Numbered from the stretch's first letter, positions 42,841 to 51,441 are shown. The stretch: DNA of 64,000 nt from JAWLCA01 sp041687395 (GCA_041687395.1 JAWLCA010000016.1:39652-103651); one strand, 5' to 3'. The notes: generated by a model not told the origin, from the letters alone. Program-made: numbers and translations.

Positions 42841-43779
42841 TCAGTAGCCTCGGCCGCGATCCACCAGGTGCAGGAAGGGCTCCCCCGCCTCGCCCCGCCG
42901 GATATTCTCGGCGATCACCCGGCTCGCGGTCAGCGGGTTCGTTTCCGCCGCGATATGCGGGGTCACGGTCACGCCCGGATGGGCCCAGAAGGGGTGGTCT
43001 GCAGGCAGCGGCTCGGTCCGGAACACATCCAGCGTCGCGTGGCCGACCCAGCCAAGATCGAGCGCGGCAATCAGCGCGTCGTCGTCGATCAAGCCGCCCC
43101 GACCGGGATTGACGACGACCGCGCCCTTGGGCAGCCAGCCAAGCCGCCGGGCATCCAGCAGTTTCTCGGTCTCGGCGGTCAGCGGCATCAGCAGAACGAC
43201 GATCTCGGCCCGCCGCAGCACCGTCTCCAGCCCCTCGTCGCCCGAATGGCAGGCAATATCCGGCAGATCCTTCTGCGTCCGGCTCCAGCCCAGGACATTG
43301 AAGTTCAGCGCCAGCAAGGCTCGCGCCGCGCTCTGGCCAAGCGCCCCCAGGCCCAGCATGGCAACCGTCCGGTCGCGCGCCAGCGGCGGCACGATCTCGT
43401 GCCGCCAGACCCCGTCCTGTTTCAGGATATGCAGGTCCATGCCCAGGTGATGGCGCAGAACGTGGCCGGTGACCCATTCGGTCATGCTCTCGGTCATCGC
43501 CGGGTCCACCATCCGGCACAGCGGCTGGGTCAGCGTCTCGTTCCTCACGATCCCCTCAACCCCGGCCCAGAGGTTCAGAACCGCGCGCGTGTTGCTGTAG
43601 GGCGTGAAATCCTGGATCACGCCGCTGGGCGAGAACACGATGTAATCCACGCCCTTCGGATCGTCGGTCCGGTCGAACAGATCGAAGTCCACGCCCGCCT
43701 CGGTCAGCGCGCGCACCAGCGGATCGCGGTATCTTTCGAACAGCTTCGCCCCGGCGGCGAAAAAAACCCGTGCCGTCAA
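42841..43779 (-). CDS. ghrA: D-2-hydroxyacid dehydrogenase (glyoxylate/hydroxypyruvate reductase A type)
   Basis: A 312-aa NAD(P)-dependent reductase: LNLWAGVEGIVRNETL, MTEWVTGHVLRHHLGMD, Rossmann motif VAMLGLGALGQSAARALLAL near residue 140, NPGRGGLIDDDALIAAL with the catalytic Arg, and the His in VTPHIAAETNP. The pattern fits GhrA, which reduces glyoxylate and hydroxypyruvate. It appears to start at TTG 43779, overlapping the rodA stop as TTGA, so it would be translated with the rod-shape operon, an odd partnership. Confidence 0.88.
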   Translation of the reverse strand: MTARVFFAAGAKLFERYRDPLVRALTEAGVDFDLFDRTDDPKGVDYIVFSPSGVIQDFTPYSNTRAVLNLWAGVEGIVRNETLTQPLCRMVDPAMTESMTEWVTGHVLRHHLGMDLHILKQDGVWRHEIVPPLARDRTVAMLGLGALGQSAARALLALNFNVLGWSRTQKDLPDIACHSGDEGLETVLRRAEIVVLLMPLTAETEKLLDARRLGWLPKGAVVVNPGRGGLIDDDALIAALDLGWVGHATLDVFRTEPLPADHPFWAHPGVTVTPHIAAETNPLTASRVIAENIRRGEAGEPFLHLVDRGRGY

Positions 43780-44924
43780 TTGCGCCCCCGTGCCCTGTGG
43801 ATATGGGCACTCTGTACCAGACCAAAGGCGATCATCAACACCAGCATCGCTGATCCGCCATAGGAAACCAGCGGCAGCGGCACGCCGACCACCGGGGCGA
43901 GGCCCATGACCATCGCCATGTTGATGGAGAAGTAGAAGAACAGCGTCGTGGCCATGCCCAGGGTCAGCAGCGCGGCGAAGCGATCCTTCATCTTCAGGGC
44001 CGCGATAACGGTGAAGACGATCACAAGCGCATAGAGTCCCAGCAGCGAGAAGGCGCCCAGGAAGCCGAACTCTTCGGCCAAGGTGGTGAAGATGAAATCG
44101 GTGTGCTTCTCGGGCAGGAAGTTCAGCCGGCTCTGGGTGCCCTGCATGAAACCCTTGCCAGTCCAGCCGCCGGAACCCATCGCGATCTTGGCCTGCGTGA
44201 TGTGATAGCCAGCCCCCAACGGATCGCTGGCTGGGTCGATGAAGGTGTCGATACGCCGGAACTGATAATCCTTCAGCAATTGCCATTCGGTCCCGCGCGA
44301 CGACATGACCAGGGCAACCAGCCCGACACCGGCCGAACCGACCAAGATGAAGTAAAGGATGTGGACACCCGCCAGGAACATCATCACGCCGCCCCCCATC
44401 ATCAGCAGCAGGGCAGTTCCGAGATCCGGCTGCCGCAGGACCAGGAATGTCGGAAGCAGGATGATCGCAACAGGGATGAGCACCCAGACCGGGCGCGAGG
44501 TCTTGTTGATATCCAGCCAGTCGTAATAGGCGGCCAGGAGCATCACGAGGGTGATCTTGCACAACTCCGACGGTTGCAGTCGAATGAAGCCAAGGTCGAT
44601 CCAGCGCTGCGCCCCCATCCCTGTGACGCCCACGAACTCGACCGCCACAAGCAGCAGGACGGAGACACCGAAGGCCAGTGCCGCCATGTTGCGCCAGAAC
44701 CAGATCGGCACGAAGGCCACCACGAACATCACCGCCACGCCAAGGGCGAACCGCTTCATCTGCGGCTCGGCCCACAATTCCAGCCTGCCACCGGCCACCG
44801 AGTAGAGCATCAGGAACCCGACCCCGGCGATGGCTGACAGCAGAAGCACCAGCGCCCAGTTCAGATAGAGAACCTTGCGAAATCCGGTCGGGACCGTCTT
44901 GACGTTGTATTCCAGATAACTCAT
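43776..44924 (-). CDS. rodA: Rod-shape peptidoglycan glycosyltransferase RodA
   Basis: RodA is the SEDS polymerase that builds lateral-wall peptidoglycan with PBP2. The 382-aa, roughly ten-helix protein has GAQRWIDLGFIRLQPSELCK near residue 108, the catalytic-region FLVLRQPDLGTALLLMMGG near residue 160, SRLNFLPEKHTDFIFTTLAE near residue 265 and VGVPLPLVSYGGSAML near residue 350, all SEDS signatures. Four nt separate it from the mrdA stop. Confidence 0.96.
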   Translation of the reverse strand: MSYLEYNVKTVPTGFRKVLYLNWALVLLLSAIAGVGFLMLYSVAGGRLELWAEPQMKRFALGVAVMFVVAFVPIWFWRNMAALAFGVSVLLLVAVEFVGVTGMGAQRWIDLGFIRLQPSELCKITLVMLLAAYYDWLDINKTSRPVWVLIPVAIILLPTFLVLRQPDLGTALLLMMGGGVMMFLAGVHILYFILVGSAGVGLVALVMSSRGTEWQLLKDYQFRRIDTFIDPASDPLGAGYHITQAKIAMGSGGWTGKGFMQGTQSRLNFLPEKHTDFIFTTLAEEFGFLGAFSLLGLYALVIVFTVIAALKMKDRFAALLTLGMATTLFFYFSINMAMVMGLAPVVGVPLPLVSYGGSAMLVLMIAFGLVQSAHIHRARGRN

Positions 44925-44928
44925 CGGC

Positions 44929-46872
44929 TCAGGTCCGCGTCCGTCCGGTCTGAGGAGACTCCGACATCCGCAGGTTCAACTCGCGCCTCTGGCTGTCTAT
45001 GCGGTTGCGTTGTGCGGCTGGATAGGCAGACAGCGGCGGCAGGCCGCCGTAAAGCGCCTGCAAGGTCACGTCCCGTGCGATGGGCGCCGCGGCGGTCGAA
45101 CCGCCGCCGCCGTGCTCCACTACCACCGCGACCGCGATCTTCGGCGCATCCTGCGGCGCGAAGCCCACGAAAAGTGCATGATCCCGGCGGTTCCACGGCA
45201 GCTGATCGTTGCGCATGACGCCCCGCGCGCGCTCTGCGGCGGTGATGTTGCGCACTTGGCTCGTGCCGGTCTTGCCAGCCATGCGCATCGCCGCTTCCTC
45301 GATCCGGCTGGAATAGGCCGTGCCCCGCTGGGTGTTCACCGTCGAGGCCATGCCGCGCCGAATCTCGCGGATGTATTCGGCGTTCAGGCCAAGTTCGGGC
45401 GCGTCCGGCGTCGGCTGCTCCACCCCGTCGATCGCCTTGATCAGCCGCGGAACAACGGCACGGCCGCTGGCCAGCCGCGCCGTCATCACCGCAAGCTGCA
45501 GTGGAGAGGTCAGGACATAACCCTGCCCGATCGAGGCGTTGACCGTATCCCCGACGCGCCATTCCTGCCCGCGCCTCTCGCGCTTCCATTCCCGACTGGG
45601 GTTCAAGCCCTCGACGATCGCCGACATCGGCAGGTCATGGCGCTGACCCAGGCCGAGTCGGGTCGACATTTCGGCAATCCGCTCGATCCCGCAGCGTTGC
45701 GCGATGTCGTAGAAGTACACATCGCAGCTTTCGGACAGCGCCGAATGCAGGTTCATCCGGCCATGGCCTCCCCGCTTCCAGCAATGGAACCTTCGGCCAG
45801 AGACATCCGCATGGCCGGGACAATAGACGGTGTCGTTGACGCCGACGAACCCGCCTTCGAGCGCGGCAAGCGCGGTCACCATCTTGAAGGTCGAGCCCGG
45901 CGGATAGGCCCCCTGGACCGCCTTGTTGGCCAGCGGGCGCCGTTCGTTTTCCATCAGGCCGTTGTACTCGGCCGAGGAGATCCCGCGGACGAAACTGTTG
46001 GGGTTGAACGAGGGCGAGGAATTGATCGCGAGGATGTCGCCGGTCTCCGTGTCCATCACGACCACGGCGGCGCTTTCCTCTCCCAGACGGGCCTGCACGT
46101 AATTCTGCAGCCCGTCATCGAGCGTCAGTGTGACCGTGGCGCCGGCATCGCCGTCCAGTCGGTCAAGCTCGCGCATGATGCGGCCGTAGGCGTTCACCTC
46201 GATCCGGCGCGATCCGGCGCGGCCGCGCAAGACCTCTTCCATCCGCGCCTCGACCCCGACCTTGCCGATCTGGAACTGCGGAATTTGCAGCAACGGATCG
46301 GGATCCTCCAGGCGCGCCAGGTCGGCCTCGGACACGGGGCCGACGTAGCCCACTACATGGGCGATGTCCTGCCCGTTTGGATAGACGCGCGACAGGCCGA
46401 CCTCGGGCGAGACGCCCGGCAGGGCAGGGGCATTGGCGGCCACCGCCGCGAACTGCTCCCATCTCAGCCGATCGGCGACCGTGATCGGTACAAAGGCCGA
46501 CCGGCGTCCCACCTCGAGCAATGTCCGTTCGATATCCTCATCCTTCAGGGGCACGATGCGCCGCAATCGGTTGAGCACCTCCTCGACATCGCCGGCATCC
46601 TCACGCACCACGACGATCCGGTAATTCTGCTCGTTTCCCGCCAGAACGACGCCATTGCGATCCTGGATCAGGCCGCGGGCGGGCGGGATCAGCCGGATCG
46701 AGACGCGGTTCTCCTCGGCAAGCGTGCTGTAAAGATCGGCTTCCTGGACCTGCATCTGCCGCATCCGCAAGCCCAGCCCGGCGATGATCGCGGCCTGCGC
46801 ACCGCCCACCATAAGGGCGCGGCGCGATATCCGGCGCGCGCTTTCTTCCGTTTCGCGCGGAGAACGTTTCAT
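44929..46872 (-). CDS. mrdA: Penicillin-binding protein 2 (transpeptidase)
   Basis: PBP2 crosslinks lateral-wall peptidoglycan together with RodA. The 647-aa protein has one N-terminal membrane segment (ALMVGGAQAAIIAGLGLRMR), a dimerisation domain (LIPPARGLIQDRNGVVLAGN) and a transpeptidase domain with catalytic Ser in YPPGSTFKM near residue 330, SCD in SESCDVY and KTG in AGKTGTSQV. The frame is open further upstream through mreD, but ATG 46872 overlaps the mreD stop (ATGA) and gives the usual N-terminus. Confidence 0.96.
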   Translation of the reverse strand: MKRSPRETEESARRISRRALMVGGAQAAIIAGLGLRMRQMQVQEADLYSTLAEENRVSIRLIPPARGLIQDRNGVVLAGNEQNYRIVVVREDAGDVEEVLNRLRRIVPLKDEDIERTLLEVGRRSAFVPITVADRLRWEQFAAVAANAPALPGVSPEVGLSRVYPNGQDIAHVVGYVGPVSEADLARLEDPDPLLQIPQFQIGKVGVEARMEEVLRGRAGSRRIEVNAYGRIMRELDRLDGDAGATVTLTLDDGLQNYVQARLGEESAAVVVMDTETGDILAINSSPSFNPNSFVRGISSAEYNGLMENERRPLANKAVQGAYPPGSTFKMVTALAALEGGFVGVNDTVYCPGHADVSGRRFHCWKRGGHGRMNLHSALSESCDVYFYDIAQRCGIERIAEMSTRLGLGQRHDLPMSAIVEGLNPSREWKRERRGQEWRVGDTVNASIGQGYVLTSPLQLAVMTARLASGRAVVPRLIKAIDGVEQPTPDAPELGLNAEYIREIRRGMASTVNTQRGTAYSSRIEEAAMRMAGKTGTSQVRNITAAERARGVMRNDQLPWNRRDHALFVGFAPQDAPKIAVAVVVEHGGGGSTAAAPIARDVTLQALYGGLPPLSAYPAAQRNRIDSQRRELNLRMSESPQTGRTRT

Positions 46873-47408
46873 AACCGCCGCCCCATCGCATCGACCTCGC
46901 CCGTGGCCGGCTTGTGGACGTTCATGCCGTAGGATGAAACGATAACAACCAGCGGATAGGCAAGGATCGTCAGCGTCAGTTGTGCGAGTGTCATGTCGAA
47001 TGGCGCCTGTGGCACCATCGCGATGGCAAGCACCAGCCGCATTCCGAGGGTCATGGCCGCCAGCACCCCGGCCACCATCATCCATTCCATGAGAAAGGTG
47101 AGTTCCCGCATCATTGTGCTGCGGCTGCGCAGGAATTCCGTCCCCAGAAGAACCATCAGTGTCCAGAGCCCCGGTGGCCGCATCAGCAGGAGATCAGCGA
47201 GCAGGTAGACCGCCGCGATCAGGATCGCCGGCAGATACTCCGGCCGCCGCAGGACCCATGCCAAGGTCAGGCCCAGCAGCAGGTCCGGCCACGGCAGGCC
47301 GCTTGGCACCGCCCGCAGCGGCAGCAATTTCAGGAAAAGCGCGACACAGGCGATCAGCAGGAACAGCCCACGGTAGGCCCAGACGCGCCGCTCGACCGCC
47401 TCAGCCAT
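46869..47408 (-). CDS. mreD: Rod-shape-determining protein MreD
   Basis: A 179-aa inner-membrane protein with five to six helices (GLFLLIACVALFLKLLPLRA, PAILIAAVYLLADLLLMRPP, MLAIAMV-type segments) in the mreD position between mreC and mrdA. MreD proteins are poorly conserved; position, length and topology carry the call. It links MreC/MreB to PBP2-RodA. It overlaps mreC by 8 nt and mrdA by 4 nt. Confidence 0.9.
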   Translation of the reverse strand: MAEAVERRVWAYRGLFLLIACVALFLKLLPLRAVPSGLPWPDLLLGLTLAWVLRRPEYLPAILIAAVYLLADLLLMRPPGLWTLMVLLGTEFLRSRSTMMRELTFLMEWMMVAGVLAAMTLGMRLVLAIAMVPQAPFDMTLAQLTLTILAYPLVVIVSSYGMNVHKPATGEVDAMGRRL

Positions 47409-48321
47409 CTGCCGCCTCCGTCCCGGCGGTGAGGGCGGCCGCGGGTTGCGGGCCGATCAGGTCGGGCGGGGCCACAAGGTCGCCCGGATCGTCGATCCGT
47501 TCGCCCGGTTGCGAGCGCAGCACCCGCAGGAACTCCAGCCGCTCGTAATCGGCCGACAGCCGCACCCGAAGGCGCCGGTCGGGGCCAAGCGCGACCTGAC
47601 CGACAAGCAGCCCCGCGGGAAAGACACCGCCGTCGCCCGAACTGACGACGCGGTCTCCGGGGCGGACCTCTTCGGGGCTTTCCAGAAAATCGAGAAGCGG
47701 TGCGGCGGTGTTGTCGCCGGACAGGATGGCGCGCTGGCCCGACGGCTGTATCGTCACGGGAATGCGGCTGTTCGTGTCGGTCAACAGGATCACGCGGCTT
47801 GACGATTGGCCGACGCCGGAAATGCGCCCGACCAGCCCCAGCCCGTCCATCGTGGCCCAGCCGTCAAGGATCCCGTCACGCGCGCCCACATTCAGCAGCA
47901 CCGACTGCCGGAAGGGCGAACCGGAATCGGCCATGACAACGCCGGTCACATGGGTGAGCCGCGGATTGAGTCGCACCTGATTCAGATCGAGCAGTTTCGC
48001 GTTTTTCTGTTCCAGCTGAAGCGCCGCTTCCTTCCACGCCTTCATCTGCTGCAACTCGCGCCGGAGTTCCTGGTTCTGTTCGTAAATCCGCGTGTAGGAG
48101 CGGAAATTCTCGACCATGCCCGCGGCTCGCGTGACAGGGAACATCGCCCAGTCCATGTTCGGCACCACCCGATCGATCAACCCCGCGCGAACCTGTTCGA
48201 CGCGCGGACTGTCGATGCGCCACAGCAGGAAGATCGTCAGCAACACAAGTGCAAGAAAGCCGATCAGGATGCGCCTGACCGGACCCAGAAAGTCGACATC
48301 TGCGTTGCGGTCCCTCGCCAT
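47401..48321 (-). CDS. mreC: Rod-shape-determining protein MreC
   Basis: A 306-aa bitopic membrane protein: one helix near residues 11-29 (ILIGFLALVLLTIFLLW), a coiled coil at about 68-100 (EQNQELRREL...LEQKNAKLLDL) and the periplasmic MreC beta domains (VVMADSGSPFRQSVLLNVGA, GLVGRISGVGQSSSRVILLT, GDRVVSSGDGGVFPAGLLVG). It scaffolds the elongasome by binding PBP2. It lies 22 nt after mreB. Confidence 0.94.
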   Translation of the reverse strand: MARDRNADVDFLGPVRRILIGFLALVLLTIFLLWRIDSPRVEQVRAGLIDRVVPNMDWAMFPVTRAAGMVENFRSYTRIYEQNQELRRELQQMKAWKEAALQLEQKNAKLLDLNQVRLNPRLTHVTGVVMADSGSPFRQSVLLNVGARDGILDGWATMDGLGLVGRISGVGQSSSRVILLTDTNSRIPVTIQPSGQRAILSGDNTAAPLLDFLESPEEVRPGDRVVSSGDGGVFPAGLLVGQVALGPDRRLRVRLSADYERLEFLRVLRSQPGERIDDPGDLVAPPDLIGPQPAAALTAGTEAADG

Positions 48322-48343
48322 CAGTCCCCCGGCTGCGCCCGCG

Positions 48344-49378
48344 TCAGCTTTCGTAGTCTATCACATGCCTGAGTTGTTTTTCGTATTCCAGCGCCTTTCC
48401 GGTCCCAAGCGCCACACAATTCAGTGTTTCGTCGGCAACCGAGATCGACAAACCGGTGGATTCCCGCAGCGCCAGGTCCAGTTCGCCCAGCAGCGCCCCG
48501 CCGCCGGTCAGCATCACGCCACGGTCAACGATATCAGCGGCCAGATCCGGCGGCGTCGTCTCCAGCGCCATCATGACCGCCTCGCACATCTGCTGCACGG
48601 TTTCGGCCAGCGCCTCGGCCACCTGCGCCTGGTTGATTTCGATCTCCTTGGGAACGCCGTTCAAGAGATCGCGTCCGCGGATCTGCATCGACGCCCCGCG
48701 CCCGTCATCCGGCATCCGGGCCGTGCCGATCGAGGTCTTGATACGTTCGGCCGTCGCCTCGCCCACCAGAAGGTTCTGCTGACGGCGCAGGTAGCTGATG
48801 ATCGCTTCGTCCATCCGGTCGCCGCCGACGCGGACCGAGCGCGCATAAACGATGTCACCAAGGCTCAGCACCGCCACTTCGGTCGTGCCGCCGCCGATGT
48901 CCACGATCATGCTGCCGGTCGGATCGGTAATCGGCATGCCCGCACCGATGGCGGCGGCGATGGGCTCAGCGATCAATCCCGCACGTCGTGCACCGGCCGA
49001 GAGAACCGATTGCCGGATCGCGCGCTTCTCGACCGGGGTCGCGCCATAAGGCACGCAGACGATGACTTTCGGCTTCGAGAAGGTCGTGCGCTTGTGCACC
49101 TTGCGGATGAAATGCTTGATCATCTCTTCCGCCACATCGAAATCGGCGATGACGCCATCGCGCATCGGGCGGATCGCCTCGATGCTGCCCGGCGTGCGGC
49201 CGAGCATCAGCTTGGCGTCCTCACCTACGGCAAGAACCTGCTTCTTGCCGTCCTTCACGTGATAGGCGACCACCGACGGCTCGTTCAGGATGATGCCCCT
49301 GCCCTTGACGTAGACCAGCGTGTTCGCCGTGCCGAGGTCAATCGCCATGTCCGACGAGAAAAGACCCGAAAAAACCAT
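48344..49378 (-). CDS. mreB: Rod-shape-determining actin homologue MreB
   Basis: MreB polymerises under the membrane and directs the rod-complex. The 344-aa product has the actin-fold phosphate-1 motif MAIDLGTANTLVYV near residue 11, phosphate-2 MIVDIGGGTTEVAVLSLG near residue 160 and the adenosine motif MLTGGGALLGEL near residue 290, with VCVPYGATPVEKRAI between. ATG 49378 (MVFSGLFSSD) is chosen over the longer open frame because it matches MreB N-termini; AGGAACT is 10 nt upstream. First gene of the operon. Confidence 0.97.
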   Translation of the reverse strand: MVFSGLFSSDMAIDLGTANTLVYVKGRGIILNEPSVVAYHVKDGKKQVLAVGEDAKLMLGRTPGSIEAIRPMRDGVIADFDVAEEMIKHFIRKVHKRTTFSKPKVIVCVPYGATPVEKRAIRQSVLSAGARRAGLIAEPIAAAIGAGMPITDPTGSMIVDIGGGTTEVAVLSLGDIVYARSVRVGGDRMDEAIISYLRRQQNLLVGEATAERIKTSIGTARMPDDGRGASMQIRGRDLLNGVPKEIEINQAQVAEALAETVQQMCEAVMMALETTPPDLAADIVDRGVMLTGGGALLGELDLALRESTGLSISVADETLNCVALGTGKALEYEKQLRHVIDYES

Positions 49379-49486
49379 CCCGAAGAGTTCCTGTGATATG
49401 GCAGACCACCGGCCGCGACTCGGTCGCGCCGGAGACGCCACCTATAGGCGGGTTCGCCCCCCGGCGCAAATGGCCGGGAACCAAGG

Positions 49487-49520
49487 CATCAGCGCCTTTC
49501 CGCGCGAAAGAGCGCTGATG
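49487..49520 (-). terminator. Long hairpin between leuA and mreB
   Basis: CATCAGCGC (49487-49495) pairs with GCGCTGATG (49512-49520), and the stem continues inward as CTTTC/GAAAG past a one-base bulge, giving about 14 bp with a 5-nt loop. It begins 12 nt past the leuA stop. There is no T-run, so termination is likely but weakly supported. Confidence 0.5.
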
Positions 49521-49531
49521 TCGGAAAAGTG

Positions 49532-51091
49532 TCAGCCAGCGGACTGAAGCGCAGAGTTAGACACCGGTTTCTGTCGCCTGAGGACAAGTTTGTTGAGGGC
49601 GTTGACATAGGCCTTGGCGCTGGCCACGACCGTATCGGTATCTGCGGACTGGCCGGTGACGATCTTTCCGTCCTCTTCCATCCGGACGCTGACGGTGGCC
49701 TGCGCATCCGTTCCCTCCGTAACGGCGTGCACCTGGTAAATCTGCAGTCGCGCCTCGTGCGGGAACAGCGCCTTGATCGCATTGAAGGTCGCATCCACCG
49801 GCCCGTCGCCCGTCGACTCGGTCGATTTCTCCACCCCGTCGATCAGCATCGTCAGTTCGGCCGACTGCCCTTCTGTGCCGCAGACCACGCGCAGGCGCTT
49901 GATCTGCAGGGTGTCGTGCTCCTCGCTGGTGGTCTGGTCGGCCATCAGCGCGATCAGGTCATCGTCGTAGACTTCCTTCTTGCGGTCGGCCAGCGCCTTG
50001 AAGCGCACGAAGATGTCGGCGAGCTGGTTGTCGGCCAACTCATACCCGAGATCGCGCAGCTTGGCGCGGAGCGCGGCGCGGCCGGAATGCTTGCCCATCA
50101 CCAGCGACGTGTCGGCGAGGCCAATGTCGGCCGGGCGCATGATCTCGAAGGTCTCGGCGTTCTTCAGCATGCCGTCCTGGTGGATGCCGCTTTCATGCGC
50201 AAAGGCGTTCTTGCCGACGATGGCCTTGTTGAACTGCACCGCGAAACCCGAGACCGCCGCCACCTTGCGGCTGATCGCGATGATCTTGGTGGTGTCGATG
50301 CCGGTGCGATAGGGCATGATGTCATTGCGCACCTTCAGCGCCATCACCACCTCTTCGAGCGCGGTGTTTCCGGCGCGTTCGCCCAAGCCGTTAATCGTGC
50401 ATTCGATCTGGCGGGCGCCGGCCTCGACCGCCGCCAGCGCGTTCGCGGTCGCCATGCCCAGGTCGTTATGGCAGTGGGTGGCGAAGATGATCTCGTCGGC
50501 GCCGGGCACCCGCTCCAGCAGCATCCGGATCAGGTCGGCGCTTTCGCGGGGGGCGGTGTAGCCCACGGTGTCGGGGATGTTGATCGTGCTGGCGCCGGCC
50601 TTGATGGCGATCTCCACCACGCGACACAGATAGTCATGCTCGGTCCGCGTGGCGTCCATGGGCGACCACTGGACATTGTCGCAAAGGTTGCGGGCGTGGG
50701 TCACGGTGTCGTGGATCCGCTCGGCCATCTGGTCCATGTCCAGATTGGGGATCGCGCGGTGCAGCGGCGAGGTGCCGATGAAGGTGTGGATGCGCGGGCG
50801 GCGGGCGTGCTTCACGGCCTCCCAGCAGCGGTCGATGTCCTTGAGGTTGGCGCGGGCCAGTCCGCAGATGACGGCGTTCCTGGTCTGCTTCGCGATGTCG
50901 CTGACCGCCTGGAAGTCACCTTCCGAGGCAATCGGGAAGCCGGCCTCGATGATGTCCACCCCCATCTCGTCGAGCATCTGGGCGATTTCCAGCTTCTCGT
51001 CGTGGGTCATCGTGGCGCCGGGGCTTTGTTCGCCGTCGCGCAGGGTGGTGTCGAAGATCAGGACGCGATCCTGTTCGGTGGTGCTGGTCAT
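49532..51091 (-). CDS. leuA: 2-isopropylmalate synthase
   Basis: LeuA condenses acetyl-CoA with 2-oxoisovalerate, the first committed step of leucine synthesis. The 519-aa protein has VLIFDTTLRDGEQSPGATM, IEAGFPIASEGDF, HCHNDLGMATANALAAVEAG (metal ligands), NGLGERAGNTALEEVVMAL and ESGIHQDGMLKN, plus the C-terminal LeuA dimer domain that binds leucine for feedback inhibition (GTEGQSAELTMLIDGVEKST). Upstream is a leucine-rich leader peptide and hairpin, pointing to attenuation as well. Confidence 0.97.
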   Translation of the reverse strand: MTSTTEQDRVLIFDTTLRDGEQSPGATMTHDEKLEIAQMLDEMGVDIIEAGFPIASEGDFQAVSDIAKQTRNAVICGLARANLKDIDRCWEAVKHARRPRIHTFIGTSPLHRAIPNLDMDQMAERIHDTVTHARNLCDNVQWSPMDATRTEHDYLCRVVEIAIKAGASTINIPDTVGYTAPRESADLIRMLLERVPGADEIIFATHCHNDLGMATANALAAVEAGARQIECTINGLGERAGNTALEEVVMALKVRNDIMPYRTGIDTTKIIAISRKVAAVSGFAVQFNKAIVGKNAFAHESGIHQDGMLKNAETFEIMRPADIGLADTSLVMGKHSGRAALRAKLRDLGYELADNQLADIFVRFKALADRKKEVYDDDLIALMADQTTSEEHDTLQIKRLRVVCGTEGQSAELTMLIDGVEKSTESTGDGPVDATFNAIKALFPHEARLQIYQVHAVTEGTDAQATVSVRMEEDGKIVTGQSADTDTVVASAKAYVNALNKLVLRRQKPVSNSALQSAG

Positions 51092-51138
51092 GGTGATCTC
51101 TTTCGTTCCTTAGGGCCTGGAGTGCAGAGCGCTGGTCA

Positions 51139-51174
51139 CCTCTGAGCGGTCGCGCCCGGAGGCACGCTCAGAGG
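51139..51174 (-). promoter_or_regulatory. Attenuator-type hairpin between the leader peptide and leuA
   Basis: Perfect 10-bp arms CCTCTGAGCG and CGCTCAGAGG span 51174-51139 on the minus strand. The 5' arm overlaps the last Leu codon and stop of the leader peptide, so a ribosome reaching the stop would melt it, while one stalled at the upstream Leu codons would not. No U-tract follows, so an alternative pairing or Rho/translation-based control is possible. A second hairpin GGGGGC/GCCCCC lies within the leader ORF near 51206-51222. Confidence 0.6.
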
Positions 51175-51254
51175 CGGCTAAGGAGAAGCAGGCCACGGAA
51201 GCCGAGGGGGGCGGTTGCCCCCGCAGGTCCAAACGTATGTGTATTCCGTGCCAT
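51168..51254 (-). CDS. leuL: leuA leader peptide (leucine-rich, 28 aa)
   Basis: On the minus strand, ATG 51254 opens a 28-codon frame that ends with GLLLLSRL and TGA at 51170-51168. Five of the last eight residues are Leu (CTG CTT CTC CTT and, after Ser-Arg, CTC), the hallmark of a leucine-sensing attenuation peptide. It ends 76 nt before leuA, and its stop codon sits inside a strong hairpin. No Shine-Dalgarno sequence precedes it; instead a -10-like TATAGT (51268-51263) lies 8 nt before the ATG, so the transcript may be leaderless. The function is inferred from this architecture. Confidence 0.75.
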   Translation of the reverse strand: MARNTHTFGPAGATAPLGFRGLLLLSRL

Positions 51255-51347
51255 GGGGCGTGACTATACGCAGGCGGAAGGGAATGAAAAGGGTGAATCT
51301 GGAGGATCCTTGCCCTCAGGGTGGCTGAGTTTCGGCCCTTTTGAGGG

Positions 51348-51412
51348 AGTGTCCACGCGTGGACACTTTGTCAAGTCATTGTTTTTTCAGCGAATTGAAT
51401 TTTTTGTTAACC
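51348..51412 (+). repeat. Intergenic CACGCGTG dyad element, copy D
   Basis: A perfect 20-bp palindrome AGTGTCCACGCGTGGACACT at 51348-51367, 38-nt spacer with TCAAGTCATTGT and a T-run, then GTTAACC at 51406-51412. It lies between the leuA leader and the parC 3' end, with the GTTAACC side toward the parC stop 30 nt away. Unlike the other copies it is between tandem, not convergent, genes. Confidence 0.73.
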
Positions 51413-51441
51413 TGGACTTCACCATTTCAGCGGCCCGCCGG

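Noticed and set aside
44929..47085. Longer start for mrdA and similar upstream extensions (permease at 17459, galM, dctM, ghrA, gcvP)
   Set aside because: The extra N-terminal sequence lies in another real gene or promoter and matches no family; internal starts with ribosome sites or ATGA/GTGA/TTGA overlaps fit better.
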